Shown here: piece by piece, positions 15,679 through 24,190 of the stretch | Layout: the number at the start of each line of letters is the position of its first letter | Position numbering within the stretch: position 1 is the first letter of the stretch | Notes under the pieces: model-generated | What the model was told of the DNA's origin: nothing | Database searches by the model: none | Seen by the model: only the letters and a program-made list of their open reading frames with translations | Assembly: GCA_041496705.1 (NCBI GenBank) | Contig: JBGQFD010000003.1 | Location: 16,132-80,131 of the forward strand | From: VBDM01 sp041496705 | GTDB lineage: Bacteria > Pseudomonadota > Gammaproteobacteria > Burkholderiales > SG8-39 | Direction: 5' to 3' | DNA: 64,000 bases | Made by a program: the position numbers and the translations under genes

Positions 15679-16241
15679 AGCCCAATCCCCTTTGCTCTCA
15701 AAGCCAGTGCCATGGCGTGAGCTGCCCGCGAGCAATGGGTCTTGACGCTGCCCTGAGAGCACCCCATGACGGCGGCAGTCTCGGCAACGTCCAACTCTTC
15801 CCAGTAACGCAGCAGAAACGCCTGACGTTGACGCGGCGGTAAGCGTTGAAGCTCTTTTTCAATAGATTCAACAATTTGACTCTGTTCCAAAGCGTCCGAA
15901 GGACCTGTTCTGGATTTCGACTCGTCGGCGCTCTCCAGAGTTTCAAGGGGATCGCTTTCCTCATCGTCCCGCGCCGAAGGGAGTGACGAGAATAGCGTTA
16001 TCCACATCGAGCGTACCTTGCTGCGGCGATAGAAATCGCGAATCGTATTCTGCAGGATACGCTGAAACAGCATGGGCAGTTCCCCAGGCGGCTTCGTTCC
16101 GTATTTCTCGGCAAGCTTGAGCATCGCATCCTGCACGATATCGAGTGCGTTCTCCTCAACCCGGACGGCGAAGAGCGCTTGCTTGTACGCGCGGCGCTCG
16201 ACGCTCGCGAGAAAATCGGAGAGCTCGGTTGGGGAGGCCAG
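15675..16241 (-). CDS. RNA polymerase sigma factor, ECF type (probable CTG start)
   Basis: 188 residues if started at CTG 16241. Region 2 runs from ERRAYKQALFAVR to IVQDAMLKLAEKY, continuing through LFQRILQNTIRDFYRR; region 4 has LPPRQRQAFLLRYWEELDVAETAAVMGCS with its helix-turn-helix. No ATG, GTG or TTG lies between the in-frame stop TGA at 16326-16328 and GTG 16136, and a GTG 16136 start would remove the first 35 residues, including part of region 2. CTG 16241 has AAAGGAAG (16254-16247) with five bases of spacing. The downstream DUF3619 gene overlaps by four bases and may encode its anti-sigma factor. Confidence 0.88.
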   Translation of the reverse strand: MASPTELSDFLASVERRAYKQALFAVRVEENALDIVQDAMLKLAEKYGTKPPGELPMLFQRILQNTIRDFYRRSKVRSMWITLFSSLPSARDDEESDPLETLESADESKSRTGPSDALEQSQIVESIEKELQRLPPRQRQAFLLRYWEELDVAETAAVMGCSQGSVKTHCSRAAHAMALALRAKGIGL

Positions 16242-16337
16242 AAGCGCTTCCTTTATCGTCGACCGGATTAGCCGCCATTGCAGCCGTCCGATGGTATCAA
16301 AAGCGCGGGTCCGATGCAGGCCAGATCAGGAAAAAGC

Positions 16338-16366
16338 TTGACCAATCAGGCGTCAGCAATTAGGCT
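16338..16366 (+). promoter_or_regulatory. Candidate sigma70 promoter of ilvB
   Basis: TTGACC (16338-16343), 17-base spacer, TAGGCT (16361-16366). The predicted transcript starts near 16373, leaving a leader of about 33 bases before the ilvB ATG. No leader peptide or attenuator is seen in it. Confidence 0.5.
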
Positions 16367-16405
16367 CTAAAGTTCTCACAGAGCGTTGCCGGACGGGCAG
16401 TTGGC

Positions 16406-18112
16406 ATGGAATTGACTGGCGCGGAAATCGTTATCAAGTGCCTCCAGGCGGAAAAGGTCGAATACGTGTTCGGCTATCCAGGCGGCGCCGTCCTGTTCAT
16501 CTACGACGAGTTGTTCAAGCAGGACAAGGTTAAGCATATTCTCGTGCGGCACGAGCAGGGCGCAACCCACGCTGCCGACGGCTATTCGCGCTCGAGCGAC
16601 AAGATCGGGGTTGCACTGGTCACGTCAGGACCCGGCGTGACCAACGCCGTTACTGGCATAGCCACCGCCTACATGGACTCGATTCCGATGGTGATCCTTA
16701 CCGGACAGGTACCGACTTACGCCATCGGCCTGGACGCATTTCAGGAATGCGATGCGGTCGGCATCACCCGGCCCTGCGTGAAGCACAATTTCCTGGTGAA
16801 GGACGTCAAAGATCTGGCGCTTACGATCAAGAAGGCGTTCTACCTTGCCAGGACCGGGCGCCCGGGCCCCGTGTTGGTGGACATCCCCAAGGATGTCACC
16901 GCCGCCAAATGCGGGTTCGAGTATCCGGAAACCGTGACGATGCGCTCGTACAACCCGGTGGTGAAAGGTCACCCGGGGCAGATCAAGAAGGCCGTGCAGT
17001 TGCTCGCCGAGGCAAAGCGACCTATGGTTTACACCGGTGGCGGGGTCATCCTCGCAGGCGCGTCGAAGCAGCTCACCAAACTCGTGAAGCTGCTGGGTTT
17101 TCCGTGCACCAATACCCTCATGGGGTTGGGGGGGTATCCTGCCACCGATCCGCAGTTCCTCGGCATGCTGGGCATGCATGGTACCTACGAAGCCAACATG
17201 GCAATGCAGAACTGCGACGTGTTGCTGGCAGTGGGCGCGCGGTTCGACGACCGTGTCATTGGCAATCCGGAGCATTTTGCCCAGGTCCAGCGCAAGATCA
17301 TCCATATCGATATCGATCCGTCCTCGATCTCCAAGCGCGTGAAGGTCGACGTTCCCATCGTCGGGGACGTGTCCGAAGTCGTGGAAGAACTCCTGCGGCA
17401 ATTGGAAACCGCCAACTACAAGCCCGATCAGAAAGCTCTGAGCGCCTGGTGGACGCAGATCGGCTTGTGGAAGTCCAAGGACTGCCTGAAGTATGACAAG
17501 AAGAGCAAGATCATCAAGCCGCAATTCGTGCTCGAGCGCTTGTACGAGATTACGCGGGGCGATGCCTTCATCACTTCGGATGTAGGCCAGCATCAGATGT
17601 GGGCGGCGCAGTTCTACAAATTCGACAAGCCGCGTCGCTGGATCAATTCCGGCGGCCTGGGAACGATGGGTTTCGGCCTTCCCGCCGCAATGGGCGCGCA
17701 GCTGGCCAATCCCGGAGCGACGGTTGCGTGCGTAACCGGAGAAGCCAGCTTCCAGATGTGCATCCAGGAACTGTCAACCTGCAAGCAGTACCGGCTACCG
17801 ATCAAGATCGTCAACCTCAACAACCGTTACATGGGCATGGTTCGCCAATGGCAGCAGTTCTTCCACGGCAACCGGTACTCGGAGTCCTACATGGATGCCC
17901 TGCCGGATTTCGTCAAGCTCGCCGAGAGCTACGGTCACGTCGGCATGCGGATAGAGAGTCCTGACGACGTGGAGCCCGCATTGCGCGAGGCCTTTAGGCG
18001 CAAGGACGAACTGGTACTGATGGATTTCATCACCGATCAGACCGAAAACGTGTACCCGATGGTCCAGGGGGGCAAGGGTCTCACCGAAATGATTCTTGCC
18101 GAGGAGCTGTGA
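16406..18112 (+). CDS. ilvB: Acetolactate synthase large subunit (ThDP-dependent)
   Basis: Catalyses the first common step of Val/Leu/Ile synthesis, joining two pyruvates or pyruvate plus 2-oxobutyrate. 568 residues with the three ThDP-enzyme domains: N-terminal pyrimidine domain with catalytic Glu50 (RHEQGATHAADGY), central domain, and C-terminal cofactor domain with GEASFQM...NLNN. The GDG of many homologues is GEA here; Glu at this place is common in betaproteobacterial enzymes. The MVRQWQQFF segment is typical of AHAS. First gene of ilvB-ilvH-ilvC. Confidence 0.96.
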   Translation: MELTGAEIVIKCLQAEKVEYVFGYPGGAVLFIYDELFKQDKVKHILVRHEQGATHAADGYSRSSDKIGVALVTSGPGVTNAVTGIATAYMDSIPMVILTGQVPTYAIGLDAFQECDAVGITRPCVKHNFLVKDVKDLALTIKKAFYLARTGRPGPVLVDIPKDVTAAKCGFEYPETVTMRSYNPVVKGHPGQIKKAVQLLAEAKRPMVYTGGGVILAGASKQLTKLVKLLGFPCTNTLMGLGGYPATDPQFLGMLGMHGTYEANMAMQNCDVLLAVGARFDDRVIGNPEHFAQVQRKIIHIDIDPSSISKRVKVDVPIVGDVSEVVEELLRQLETANYKPDQKALSAWWTQIGLWKSKDCLKYDKKSKIIKPQFVLERLYEITRGDAFITSDVGQHQMWAAQFYKFDKPRRWINSGGLGTMGFGLPAAMGAQLANPGATVACVTGEASFQMCIQELSTCKQYRLPIKIVNLNNRYMGMVRQWQQFFHGNRYSESYMDALPDFVKLAESYGHVGMRIESPDDVEPALREAFRRKDELVLMDFITDQTENVYPMVQGGKGLTEMILAEEL

Positions 18113-18239
18113 GCGGCGTGCACGATGCGCAGTCGGGTCTGATCAACGTTGGCTGAATGGAGTCTGGCTCGGCGGCGCCACGAGCGCCGCGTCGAATCGG
18201 CGTCAAGTACGCCCGGGGCCGGACCTCAGCGAGGGAGCG

Positions 18240-18731
18240 ATGCGGCATATCATTTCCATCATGCTTGAAAACGAACCGGGTGCTCTTTCCCGGGTTGCGG
18301 GATTGTTTTCCGCACGCGGCTACAACATCGAAACGCTCACCGTAGCCCCGACCGAAGATGAATCGCTGTCGCGCATGACCATTGTGACGACCGGATCCGA
18401 TGACGTGGTCGAACAGATCACTAAGCAGCTCAACAAGCTTGTCGAAGTCGTGAAAGTGGTTGATCTTTCCGAATCCGCGCACATCGAGCGTGAGCTCATG
18501 CTGATCAAGGTCCGCGCCACCGGCAAGGAGCGCGAAGAGATGAAACGTATGTCGGAAATCTTTCGCGGCCGTATTATCGACGTCACCGACAGCACCTACA
18601 CCATGGAGCTCACGGGGACCGGGGCGAAGCTCGATGCATTTATCCACGCGATGGAGCCCAGTCTGATACTGGAAACGGTCCGAACGGGAGCTTCGGGGAT
18701 CGCTCGGGGGGAGAGGATCCTGAAGGTTTGA
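18240..18731 (+). CDS. ilvH: Acetolactate synthase small (regulatory) subunit
   Basis: 163 residues. An N-terminal ACT domain (MRHIISIMLENEPGALSRVA, then GYNIETLTVAPTEDESLSRM) binds valine and mediates feedback inhibition; the C-terminal half is the second ACT-like domain. ATG 18240 has GAGGGAG upstream and matches the family start exactly. It is unusual that 127 bases, including a GC-rich hairpin at 18173-18189, separate it from ilvB. Confidence 0.95.
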   Translation: MRHIISIMLENEPGALSRVAGLFSARGYNIETLTVAPTEDESLSRMTIVTTGSDDVVEQITKQLNKLVEVVKVVDLSESAHIERELMLIKVRATGKEREEMKRMSEIFRGRIIDVTDSTYTMELTGTGAKLDAFIHAMEPSLILETVRTGASGIARGERILKV

Positions 18732-18788
18732 TTTTTTACTGCCGGGTTCCTCCGTGGAATCCGATTCGCAGAGGAACGAGGGAGCAAC

Positions 18789-19805
18789 ATGAAAGTCTAT
18801 TACGACAAGGACGCCGATCTCTCGCTCGTCAAGGGCAAGAAGGTCACCATCGTGGGTTATGGCTCACAGGGACACGCCCACGCACTGAATCTGAACGACT
18901 CGGGCGTGAAAGTTACCGTTGGCCTGCGCAAGGGCGGTGCATCCTGGGACAAGGCGAAGAAGGCCGGGTTGAGCATCAAGGAGGTCTCCGTAGCGGTCGA
19001 CGGCGCGGATTTCGTCATGATGCTGATGCCGGACGAGCACATCGCCGCGGTATACCGATCCGAGGTCGAGCCGAACATCCGCAAGGGAGCGACGCTCGGA
19101 TTCGCGCATGGATTCAACATCCACTACGGTCAGGTCATGCCGCGCGAGGACCTCGACGTGGTCATGATCGCGCCGAAGGCCCCGGGACATACGGTGCGAT
19201 CCACCTACGCCCAGGGCGGGGGCACGCCCATGCTGATCGCAGTGCATCGCGACCAGAGCGGCAAGGCCCGCGATCTCGCGCTCTCGTACGCGGCAGCGAT
19301 CGGCGGCGCCCGTGCTGGAGTCATCGAGACCACCTTCAAGGAAGAGACTGAAACAGACTTGTTCGGGGAACAGACCGTGCTTTGCGGCGGCTGCGTGGAA
19401 CTGGTCAAGGCAGGCTACGAGGTGCTCACCGAGGCCGGCTATGCCCCGGAGATGGCTTACTTCGAGTGCCTGCACGAGCTCAAGCTGATCGTGGATCTCA
19501 TGTACGAGGGCGGGATCGGCACCATGAACTACTCGATCTCGAACAACGCGGAATACGGCGAGTACGTGACCGGCCCGAAGATCATTACTGAAGAAACCAA
19601 GAACGCCATGCGTGCGGCGCTTGCCCGCATCCAGTCCGGCGAGTACGCAAAGGATTTCATACTGGAGAATCGCGCCGGCGCGCCGACCCTGCTCTCGCGC
19701 CGGCGCATGACCGCCGAGCACCCTATCGAGGTGGTGGGAGAAAAGCTCAGGGCGATGATGCCCTGGATCAAGAAGAACAAGCTTGTCGACCAGTCGCGGA
19801 ACTAG
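18789..19805 (+). CDS. ilvC: Ketol-acid reductoisomerase (class I)
   Basis: Second step of branched-chain amino acid synthesis: Mg-dependent isomerisation and NADPH reduction of acetolactate or acetohydroxybutyrate. At 338 residues it is the short class I form. The Rossmann site VTIVGYGSQGHAHALNL is near residue 18-34 and the knotted C-terminal domain carries LFGEQTVLCGG and the metal ligands in ECLHELKLIVDLMYEGG. It lies 57 bases after ilvH, with a GAGGGAG ribosome site. Confidence 0.97.
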   Translation: MKVYYDKDADLSLVKGKKVTIVGYGSQGHAHALNLNDSGVKVTVGLRKGGASWDKAKKAGLSIKEVSVAVDGADFVMMLMPDEHIAAVYRSEVEPNIRKGATLGFAHGFNIHYGQVMPREDLDVVMIAPKAPGHTVRSTYAQGGGTPMLIAVHRDQSGKARDLALSYAAAIGGARAGVIETTFKEETETDLFGEQTVLCGGCVELVKAGYEVLTEAGYAPEMAYFECLHELKLIVDLMYEGGIGTMNYSISNNAEYGEYVTGPKIITEETKNAMRAALARIQSGEYAKDFILENRAGAPTLLSRRRMTAEHPIEVVGEKLRAMMPWIKKNKLVDQSRN

Positions 19806-19833
19806 GGCGAGCGGAGCCGAGCACGACAAGGGC

Positions 19834-20487
19834 ATGAGCGCAAGCTACCCGCATCCGGTCATCGCCCGGGAAGGCTGGCCCTTCCTGGGAGTTGCAGCTG
19901 TGGCGGCGGTGGTTGCAAGCTGGTGGAGCGGATGGTGGTCGCTCCCCTTGTGGCTGGCCACGATTTTCGTCCTGCAGTTCTTCCGCGATCCGTCGAGGCG
20001 GGTTCCGGGGGACGGTCACACGGTCGTTTGCCCCGCCGACGGACGCGTGGTCGCCGTGGGTCCTGCCCGTGATCCTTACCTCGATCGCGATGCGATCAAG
20101 GTCAGCGTGTTCATGAACGTGTTCAACGTCCATTCCAACCGCTCGCCGGTGGACGGCGAGGTGAAACAGTGCTGGTACAACCCCGGCAGTTTCGTCAATG
20201 CGGCGCTCGACAAGGCTTCCGTGGAGAACGAGCGCAACGCGCTGTGGCTGCGCACTCCGGGCGGCGCCGACGTCACCTGCGTGCAGATAGCAGGGCTCAT
20301 TGCACGGCGCATCCTCTGCTACGTCAAGGAAGGGGATGCTGTTGCCCGGGGGCAGCGCTTCGGTTTCATTCGTTTCGGTTCGAGAGTGGACGTCTACGTC
20401 CCTAAGAGCGCGACGATCACAGCGGCGCTGGGTGACAAGGTCTACGCGACGAGCACCGTGATCGCCACGCTTGCCAAACATGTTTAA
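19834..20487 (+). CDS. psd: Phosphatidylserine decarboxylase proenzyme, short form
   Basis: Makes phosphatidylethanolamine from phosphatidylserine at the inner membrane. 217 residues, the short form lacking the long N-terminal region of E. coli Psd. The self-cleavage site that creates the pyruvoyl group is the GS of RFGFIRFGSRVDVYVP (near residue 183), replacing the LGST of the long type. An N-terminal hydrophobic stretch anchors it. I chose ATG 19834; the upstream ATG at 19783 would overlap ilvC. Followed by pssA, which makes its substrate. Confidence 0.93.
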   Translation: MSASYPHPVIAREGWPFLGVAAVAAVVASWWSGWWSLPLWLATIFVLQFFRDPSRRVPGDGHTVVCPADGRVVAVGPARDPYLDRDAIKVSVFMNVFNVHSNRSPVDGEVKQCWYNPGSFVNAALDKASVENERNALWLRTPGGADVTCVQIAGLIARRILCYVKEGDAVARGQRFGFIRFGSRVDVYVPKSATITAALGDKVYATSTVIATLAKHV

Positions 20488-21244
20488 ACACAATTTCCGC
20501 AAGCCGCTGTTGAACACCGAAATCCGCCGCCGCGGTATCTATCTTCTGCCGAATATCTTTACGACCGCCGCGTTGATCGCGGGGTTCTACGCAATCGTAC
20601 AGGGGATGGACCATCATTTCGACGACGCTGCCAAGGCCATCTTCGTGGCGATGATCCTCGATACCTTGGACGGGCGCGTCGCGCGCCTGACCCACACGCA
20701 GAGCGCATTTGGGGCGGAATACGATTCGCTGTCCGATATGGTTTGCTTCGGCGCGGCGCCGGCGCTGGTGATGTACGAATGGGCACTCAAGGACCTGGGA
20801 CGGGTCGGGTGGATTCCGGCGTTAGTTTACTGCGTTGGGGCGGCGCTGCGCCTTGCGCGCTTCAACACCAATATCGAAGTGATCGACAAGCGTTTCTTTC
20901 AAGGACTACCGAGCCCGGCGGCGGCGGCGTTGGTTGCTGGGTTTCTGTGGCTCGCTATCGACAACAAGATTCCCGTTGGCGAATATGGCATGCCTTGGGT
21001 GGCCGCGTGCCTGACTCTTTACGCGGGGATCACAATGGTGAGCAACGTACCCTTCCACAGCTTCAAGGGAATCAATTTGCGCCGGTCGGTGCGGTTCGCC
21101 GTGATCCTGCTCATCGTCCTCGCATTTATTCTCGTCATCTCCGACCCGCCGATCGTGCTGTTCCTCCTGTTTCTAGCTTACGGGTTCTCGGGATACGCGC
21201 ACTGGCTCTGGAAAAAGCGCCGGCCTAGGGTATCTGCTTCCTAG
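20480..21244 (+). CDS. pssA: CDP-diacylglycerol-serine O-phosphatidyltransferase PssA
   Basis: Makes phosphatidylserine from CDP-diacylglycerol and serine. 254 residues, polytopic. The CDP-alcohol phosphotransferase motif is complete: D64-G65-x2-A68-R69-x8-G78-x3-D82-x3-D86. ATG 20480 overlaps the psd stop by eight bases, so the consecutive enzymes of this pathway are translationally coupled. It is the membrane type, unlike the peripheral PssA of E. coli. Confidence 0.95.
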   Translation: MFKHNFRKPLLNTEIRRRGIYLLPNIFTTAALIAGFYAIVQGMDHHFDDAAKAIFVAMILDTLDGRVARLTHTQSAFGAEYDSLSDMVCFGAAPALVMYEWALKDLGRVGWIPALVYCVGAALRLARFNTNIEVIDKRFFQGLPSPAAAALVAGFLWLAIDNKIPVGEYGMPWVAACLTLYAGITMVSNVPFHSFKGINLRRSVRFAVILLIVLAFILVISDPPIVLFLLFLAYGFSGYAHWLWKKRRPRVSAS

Positions 21245-21273
21245 TTGCGATTGAGCGGGAAACCCGTTATATT
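21245..21273 (+). promoter_or_regulatory. Candidate sigma70 promoter upstream of leuA leader
   Basis: TTGCGA (21245-21250), 17-base spacer, TATATT (21268-21273), directly after the pssA stop. The predicted transcription start falls at about 21280-21281, the first base of a small open frame beginning ATG. Confidence 0.55.
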
Positions 21274-21280
21274 GCCCCGC

Positions 21281-21364
21281 ATGCATTTCCGCGCCATTGC
21301 TCTCAGCCTCACCCTCGGCAGCCTGCTTCTGGCGGGCCTGCTGCTGCGCCTCGCGCGCACATAA
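21281..21364 (+). CDS. Leu-rich 27-residue putative leader peptide of leuA
   Basis: A 27-codon frame 84 bases before leuA. Ten residues are leucine, including two triplets (LLL at 15-17 and 20-22), as expected for a leucine-starvation sensing leader such as leuL of E. coli. A CAGCAG at 21379-21384 could pair with the CTGCTGCTG of the leader, and a hairpin CGGCGC-AAGCAG-GCGCCG lies at 21395-21412. No T tract follows, so simple intrinsic attenuation is not shown. The predicted promoter would make the message leaderless. A tiny membrane peptide is the alternative explanation. Confidence 0.5.
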   Translation: MHFRAIALSLTLGSLLLAGLLLRLART

Positions 21365-21394
21365 CCCCACTCTAAATCCAGCAGTACCCGGTCG

Positions 21395-21412
21395 CGGCGC
21401 AAGCAGGCGCCG
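21395..21412 (+). promoter_or_regulatory. Hairpin in leuA leader
   Basis: Perfect 6-bp GC stem CGGCGC / GCGCCG with a six-base loop, 36 bases before the leuA ATG. It could be part of leader-peptide-dependent control; no T-run follows it. Confidence 0.4.
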
Positions 21413-21447
21413 TGAATGCTTTCGCGATTTCACCCTGGAGCGGCACC

Positions 21448-22983
21448 ATGAAAGAAAAATTGATCATATTCGACACGACCATGCGCGACGGGGAGCAGAG
21501 CCCCGGCGCATCCATGACAAAAGAGGAAAAGCTGCGCATCGCGCGACAGCTGGAGCGCATGCGCGTGGACGTCATCGAGGCGGGGTTCGCGGCCTCCAGC
21601 CCGGGGGATTTCGAATCGGTGCAGGCCGTGGCGAGCATCATAAAGGAGAGCACAGTGTGCTCTCTGGCCAGGGCGAATGACCGTGACATAGCGCGTGCAG
21701 CGGAGGCCGTCAAGCCGGCCAAACAGGGACGCATTCATACCTTCATCGCGACTTCGCCGATCCACATGGAAAAGAAGCTGCGCATGACCCCCGACCAGGT
21801 GCTGACCGAGGCGGTCAATGCCGTCCGATTCGCCCGCAAATTCACCGACGACATCGAGTTCTCGCCGGAGGATGCGGGTCGCTCGGAGATTGATTTCCTG
21901 TGCCGCGTCCTCGAGGCCGTGATAAAGGAAGGCGCAAGAACGGTCAACATCCCCGATACGGTCGGGTACACTCTGCCCGAGCAGTTCGGGTCGCTGATCC
22001 GGAAACTGAGAGAGCGGGTGCCCAATTCCGACAAGGTCGTCTGGTCGGTGCACTGCCACAACGACCTGGGACTCGCGGTCGCCAATTCCCTTGCGGCGGT
22101 CATGAACGGGGCGCGCCAGGTCGAGTGCACGATAAACGGGCTCGGGGAGCGGGCCGGCAACGCGTCCCTGGAGGAAATCGTGATGGCAGTGCGCACGCGG
22201 CAGGACGTGTTTGCGTGCGATACGCAACTGGACAGCACGCAGATAGTTCCGGCGAGCCGCCTCGTTTCCGGAATCACCGGTTTTCCGGTGCAGCCCAACA
22301 AGGCCATCGTCGGGGCAAATGCCTTTGCGCACGAAGCGGGAATACACCAGGATGGGGTGCTCAAGAGCCGCGAAACCTACGAAATCATGCGCGCGCAGGA
22401 CGTCGGTTGGTCGGCTAACAAGCTCGTCCTGGGCAAGCATTCAGGCCGGAGCGCCTTCAAGCAACGTCTCAAGGAACTCGGCATCGATCTGGATTCCGAA
22501 GACGCTTACAACAAGGCGTTCCAGCGTTTCAAGGACCTCGCAGACAAGAAGCACGAGATTTTCGACGAAGACCTGCAGGCGCTCGTTTCAGGCGGGAGGG
22601 ATGAGACGGAATCGGAACTGTGGAGACTGGTGTCGATCGAGCAGGAGAGCGGCAGCGCGAAGCGACCGCAGGCCAAGATCGTGCTCTCGGAAGCGGGGGC
22701 AGACCGAATCGCCCGCTCCGAGGGCGATGGTCCGGTGGATGCCACGTTCAAAGCGATCGAAAGCGTGGCGAAGAGCGGCGCGGAACTTCTGCTTTTTTCG
22801 GTCAATGCGGTGACCCAGGGAACCGAATCGCAGGGTGAAGTGACCGTGCGCCTGTCAAGGGGCGGCAGGATCGTGAACGGCATTGGAGCCGACACTGACA
22901 TCATCGTCGCCTCCGCGAAGGCATACGTGAATGCGCTGAACAAGCTGCAAAACAAGGCTGAGCGGATTAACCCGCAGGTGTGA
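21448..22983 (+). CDS. leuA: 2-isopropylmalate synthase
   Basis: First committed step of leucine synthesis: acetyl-CoA plus 2-oxoisovalerate. 511 residues. The TIM barrel begins IIFDTTMRDGEQSPGASM with the metal ligand Asp, continues with HCHNDLGLAVANSLAAV (ligand His pair) and GNASLEEIVMAV; the C-terminal ~120 residues form the allosteric leucine-binding domain. ATG 21448 has GGAG at 21437-21440; the longer frame from 21412 is not family-like. leuCDB are not in the window. Confidence 0.96.
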   Translation: MKEKLIIFDTTMRDGEQSPGASMTKEEKLRIARQLERMRVDVIEAGFAASSPGDFESVQAVASIIKESTVCSLARANDRDIARAAEAVKPAKQGRIHTFIATSPIHMEKKLRMTPDQVLTEAVNAVRFARKFTDDIEFSPEDAGRSEIDFLCRVLEAVIKEGARTVNIPDTVGYTLPEQFGSLIRKLRERVPNSDKVVWSVHCHNDLGLAVANSLAAVMNGARQVECTINGLGERAGNASLEEIVMAVRTRQDVFACDTQLDSTQIVPASRLVSGITGFPVQPNKAIVGANAFAHEAGIHQDGVLKSRETYEIMRAQDVGWSANKLVLGKHSGRSAFKQRLKELGIDLDSEDAYNKAFQRFKDLADKKHEIFDEDLQALVSGGRDETESELWRLVSIEQESGSAKRPQAKIVLSEAGADRIARSEGDGPVDATFKAIESVAKSGAELLLFSVNAVTQGTESQGEVTVRLSRGGRIVNGIGADTDIIVASAKAYVNALNKLQNKAERINPQV

Positions 22984-23009
22984 TTCCCCAGCGCGGGCGC
23001 CCCGGGCAT

Positions 23010-23354
23010 TCAGGCCGGGCTGCGCGTGGCCCTGACGTATGCAATTGCGCTGCAGAAGAAGGCCAGGGAGAGCAGGATCTCGGCTCCGGCGAGGCGGGCG
23101 GAAACGCCGGATTCCGTCAACCCGCGAACCAGTCCTTCAGCGAAGTAGGCGAGGACCAGCAGCGATGCCCATTGGTAGGTGTAGCGCCTCCCGCCCAGCA
23201 CGCCGAAAAGGGGCGCGAGCAGCGGCAGCGCCTTGAGCATCAGCCAGGATCCGCCGTGCCGCAGGGGCGCCAGCCACAGCTCCCAGGAAAGGCAAAGAAA
23301 CACGAGCGCCACCAGGCTCACCGTGGCCGCACATGCGAGTGCAGCAGGTTTCAT
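23010..23354 (-). CDS. DUF2069 family membrane protein
   Basis: 114 residues with about four membrane segments. The signature LKALPLLAPLFGVLGGRRYTYQWASLLVLAYFAEGLVR is clearly DUF2069 (listed here in pieces: LKALPLLAPL and RRYTYQWASLLVL). Function unknown. Its ATG overlaps the stop of the upstream HugZ-like gene (ATGA), suggesting co-translation. It converges on leuA. Confidence 0.87.
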   Translation of the reverse strand: MKPAALACAATVSLVALVFLCLSWELWLAPLRHGGSWLMLKALPLLAPLFGVLGGRRYTYQWASLLVLAYFAEGLVRGLTESGVSARLAGAEILLSLAFFCSAIAYVRATRSPA

Positions 23355-24061
23355 GCCTTGCGGCTTGTGCTCGCCAGTGCCGCCAGTGCGGCGCGTGCGC
23401 TACCCGCGTCAGTGACGGCTTGCTCGAAACCGAAACGCAGCAACCTGAACTCGGTACCATAGCGGGCGCGTACATCGAAGCCGTCGCAGTCCAGACCAAT
23501 CATCGTCGCCTCGCTTGCCTCGCCACCCAATGCGTGGCGGCAGTAGTCGCGTAGGTTATGGGAGTGCTCGGCGTTCATGTGGGCAACAATATCGGGCTCG
23601 GAATTGGCAAGCGTATTCAGCGGGGGGGCATAGTCCTCGGCCGATAACCAGTGAATGGACCCGAATCCCTCTATGAAGCGGACCGCCAGTAGGTCCAGCG
23701 CGAAGAAGGCAAAATCGCCCAATGCGAGGAGGTTCCGGGAATCGGGAAAGAAGCGCTGATAACGGGAAGCAGCCGGACTGGTGGGCTCGAGCGCGGTAGC
23801 ACTACCCAGAAGCGTGACGCGCGCCCCCGCCTGTGGGTCAGACGCTTCGTCGTGGGCAAGTAAGCTCGCGCGGGGATCTGCCAGGAGGTTCTTGGTGTGC
23901 TCGGCGAGCCGGCTCACCAGTATCACGGGTCGTGCCGAGTGGTCGAGTACATAAGGGACAAGCGAACCGAACGGGTGACCCCGGTGCCGCAGCGAGAGCG
24001 TCGACAGCACGCCGGCTCGGCACGATGCGAGATGCTTGCGCGCGCTGTATCCGCGGTTCAT
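23351..24061 (-). CDS. HugZ-like haem-utilisation / pyridoxamine 5'-phosphate oxidase-fold protein
   Basis: 236 residues. The N-terminal ~140 residues form a split-barrel flavin-reductase-like domain (AGVLSTLSLRHRGHPFGSLV, then LVSRLAEHTKNLLADPRASLL); the C-terminal part is DUF2470, with HMNAEHSHNLRDYCRH. This two-domain form matches HugZ, a haem oxygenase of Campylobacter and Helicobacter, but many such proteins in non-pathogens are uncharacterised. No haem uptake gene is adjacent. Start ATG 24061. Confidence 0.8.
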   Translation of the reverse strand: MNRGYSARKHLASCRAGVLSTLSLRHRGHPFGSLVPYVLDHSARPVILVSRLAEHTKNLLADPRASLLAHDEASDPQAGARVTLLGSATALEPTSPAASRYQRFFPDSRNLLALGDFAFFALDLLAVRFIEGFGSIHWLSAEDYAPPLNTLANSEPDIVAHMNAEHSHNLRDYCRHALGGEASEATMIGLDCDGFDVRARYGTEFRLLRFGFEQAVTDAGSARAALAALASTSRKA

Positions 24062-24190
24062 CGCGGCTGCACCAAATCGGGCGCGGAACGGCGACTCCTG
24101 CAGCGAAGAACCGGGCTACTACCATCGAAATCAACCGAGGAGGACACTCGTACTATTATATCGACGTTCTCCTGCAGACCGGTGCATTCA

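Noticed and set aside
16136..16138. GTG as the start of the sigma factor
   Set aside because: It would remove part of region 2, although coding continues upstream to CTG 16241 with a ribosome site.
24130..24190. TATAAT-like sequence (24155-24160, minus) as a HugZ-gene promoter
   Set aside because: The -10 is perfect but no -35 lies at 16-18 bases; kept only as an AT-rich divergent region.
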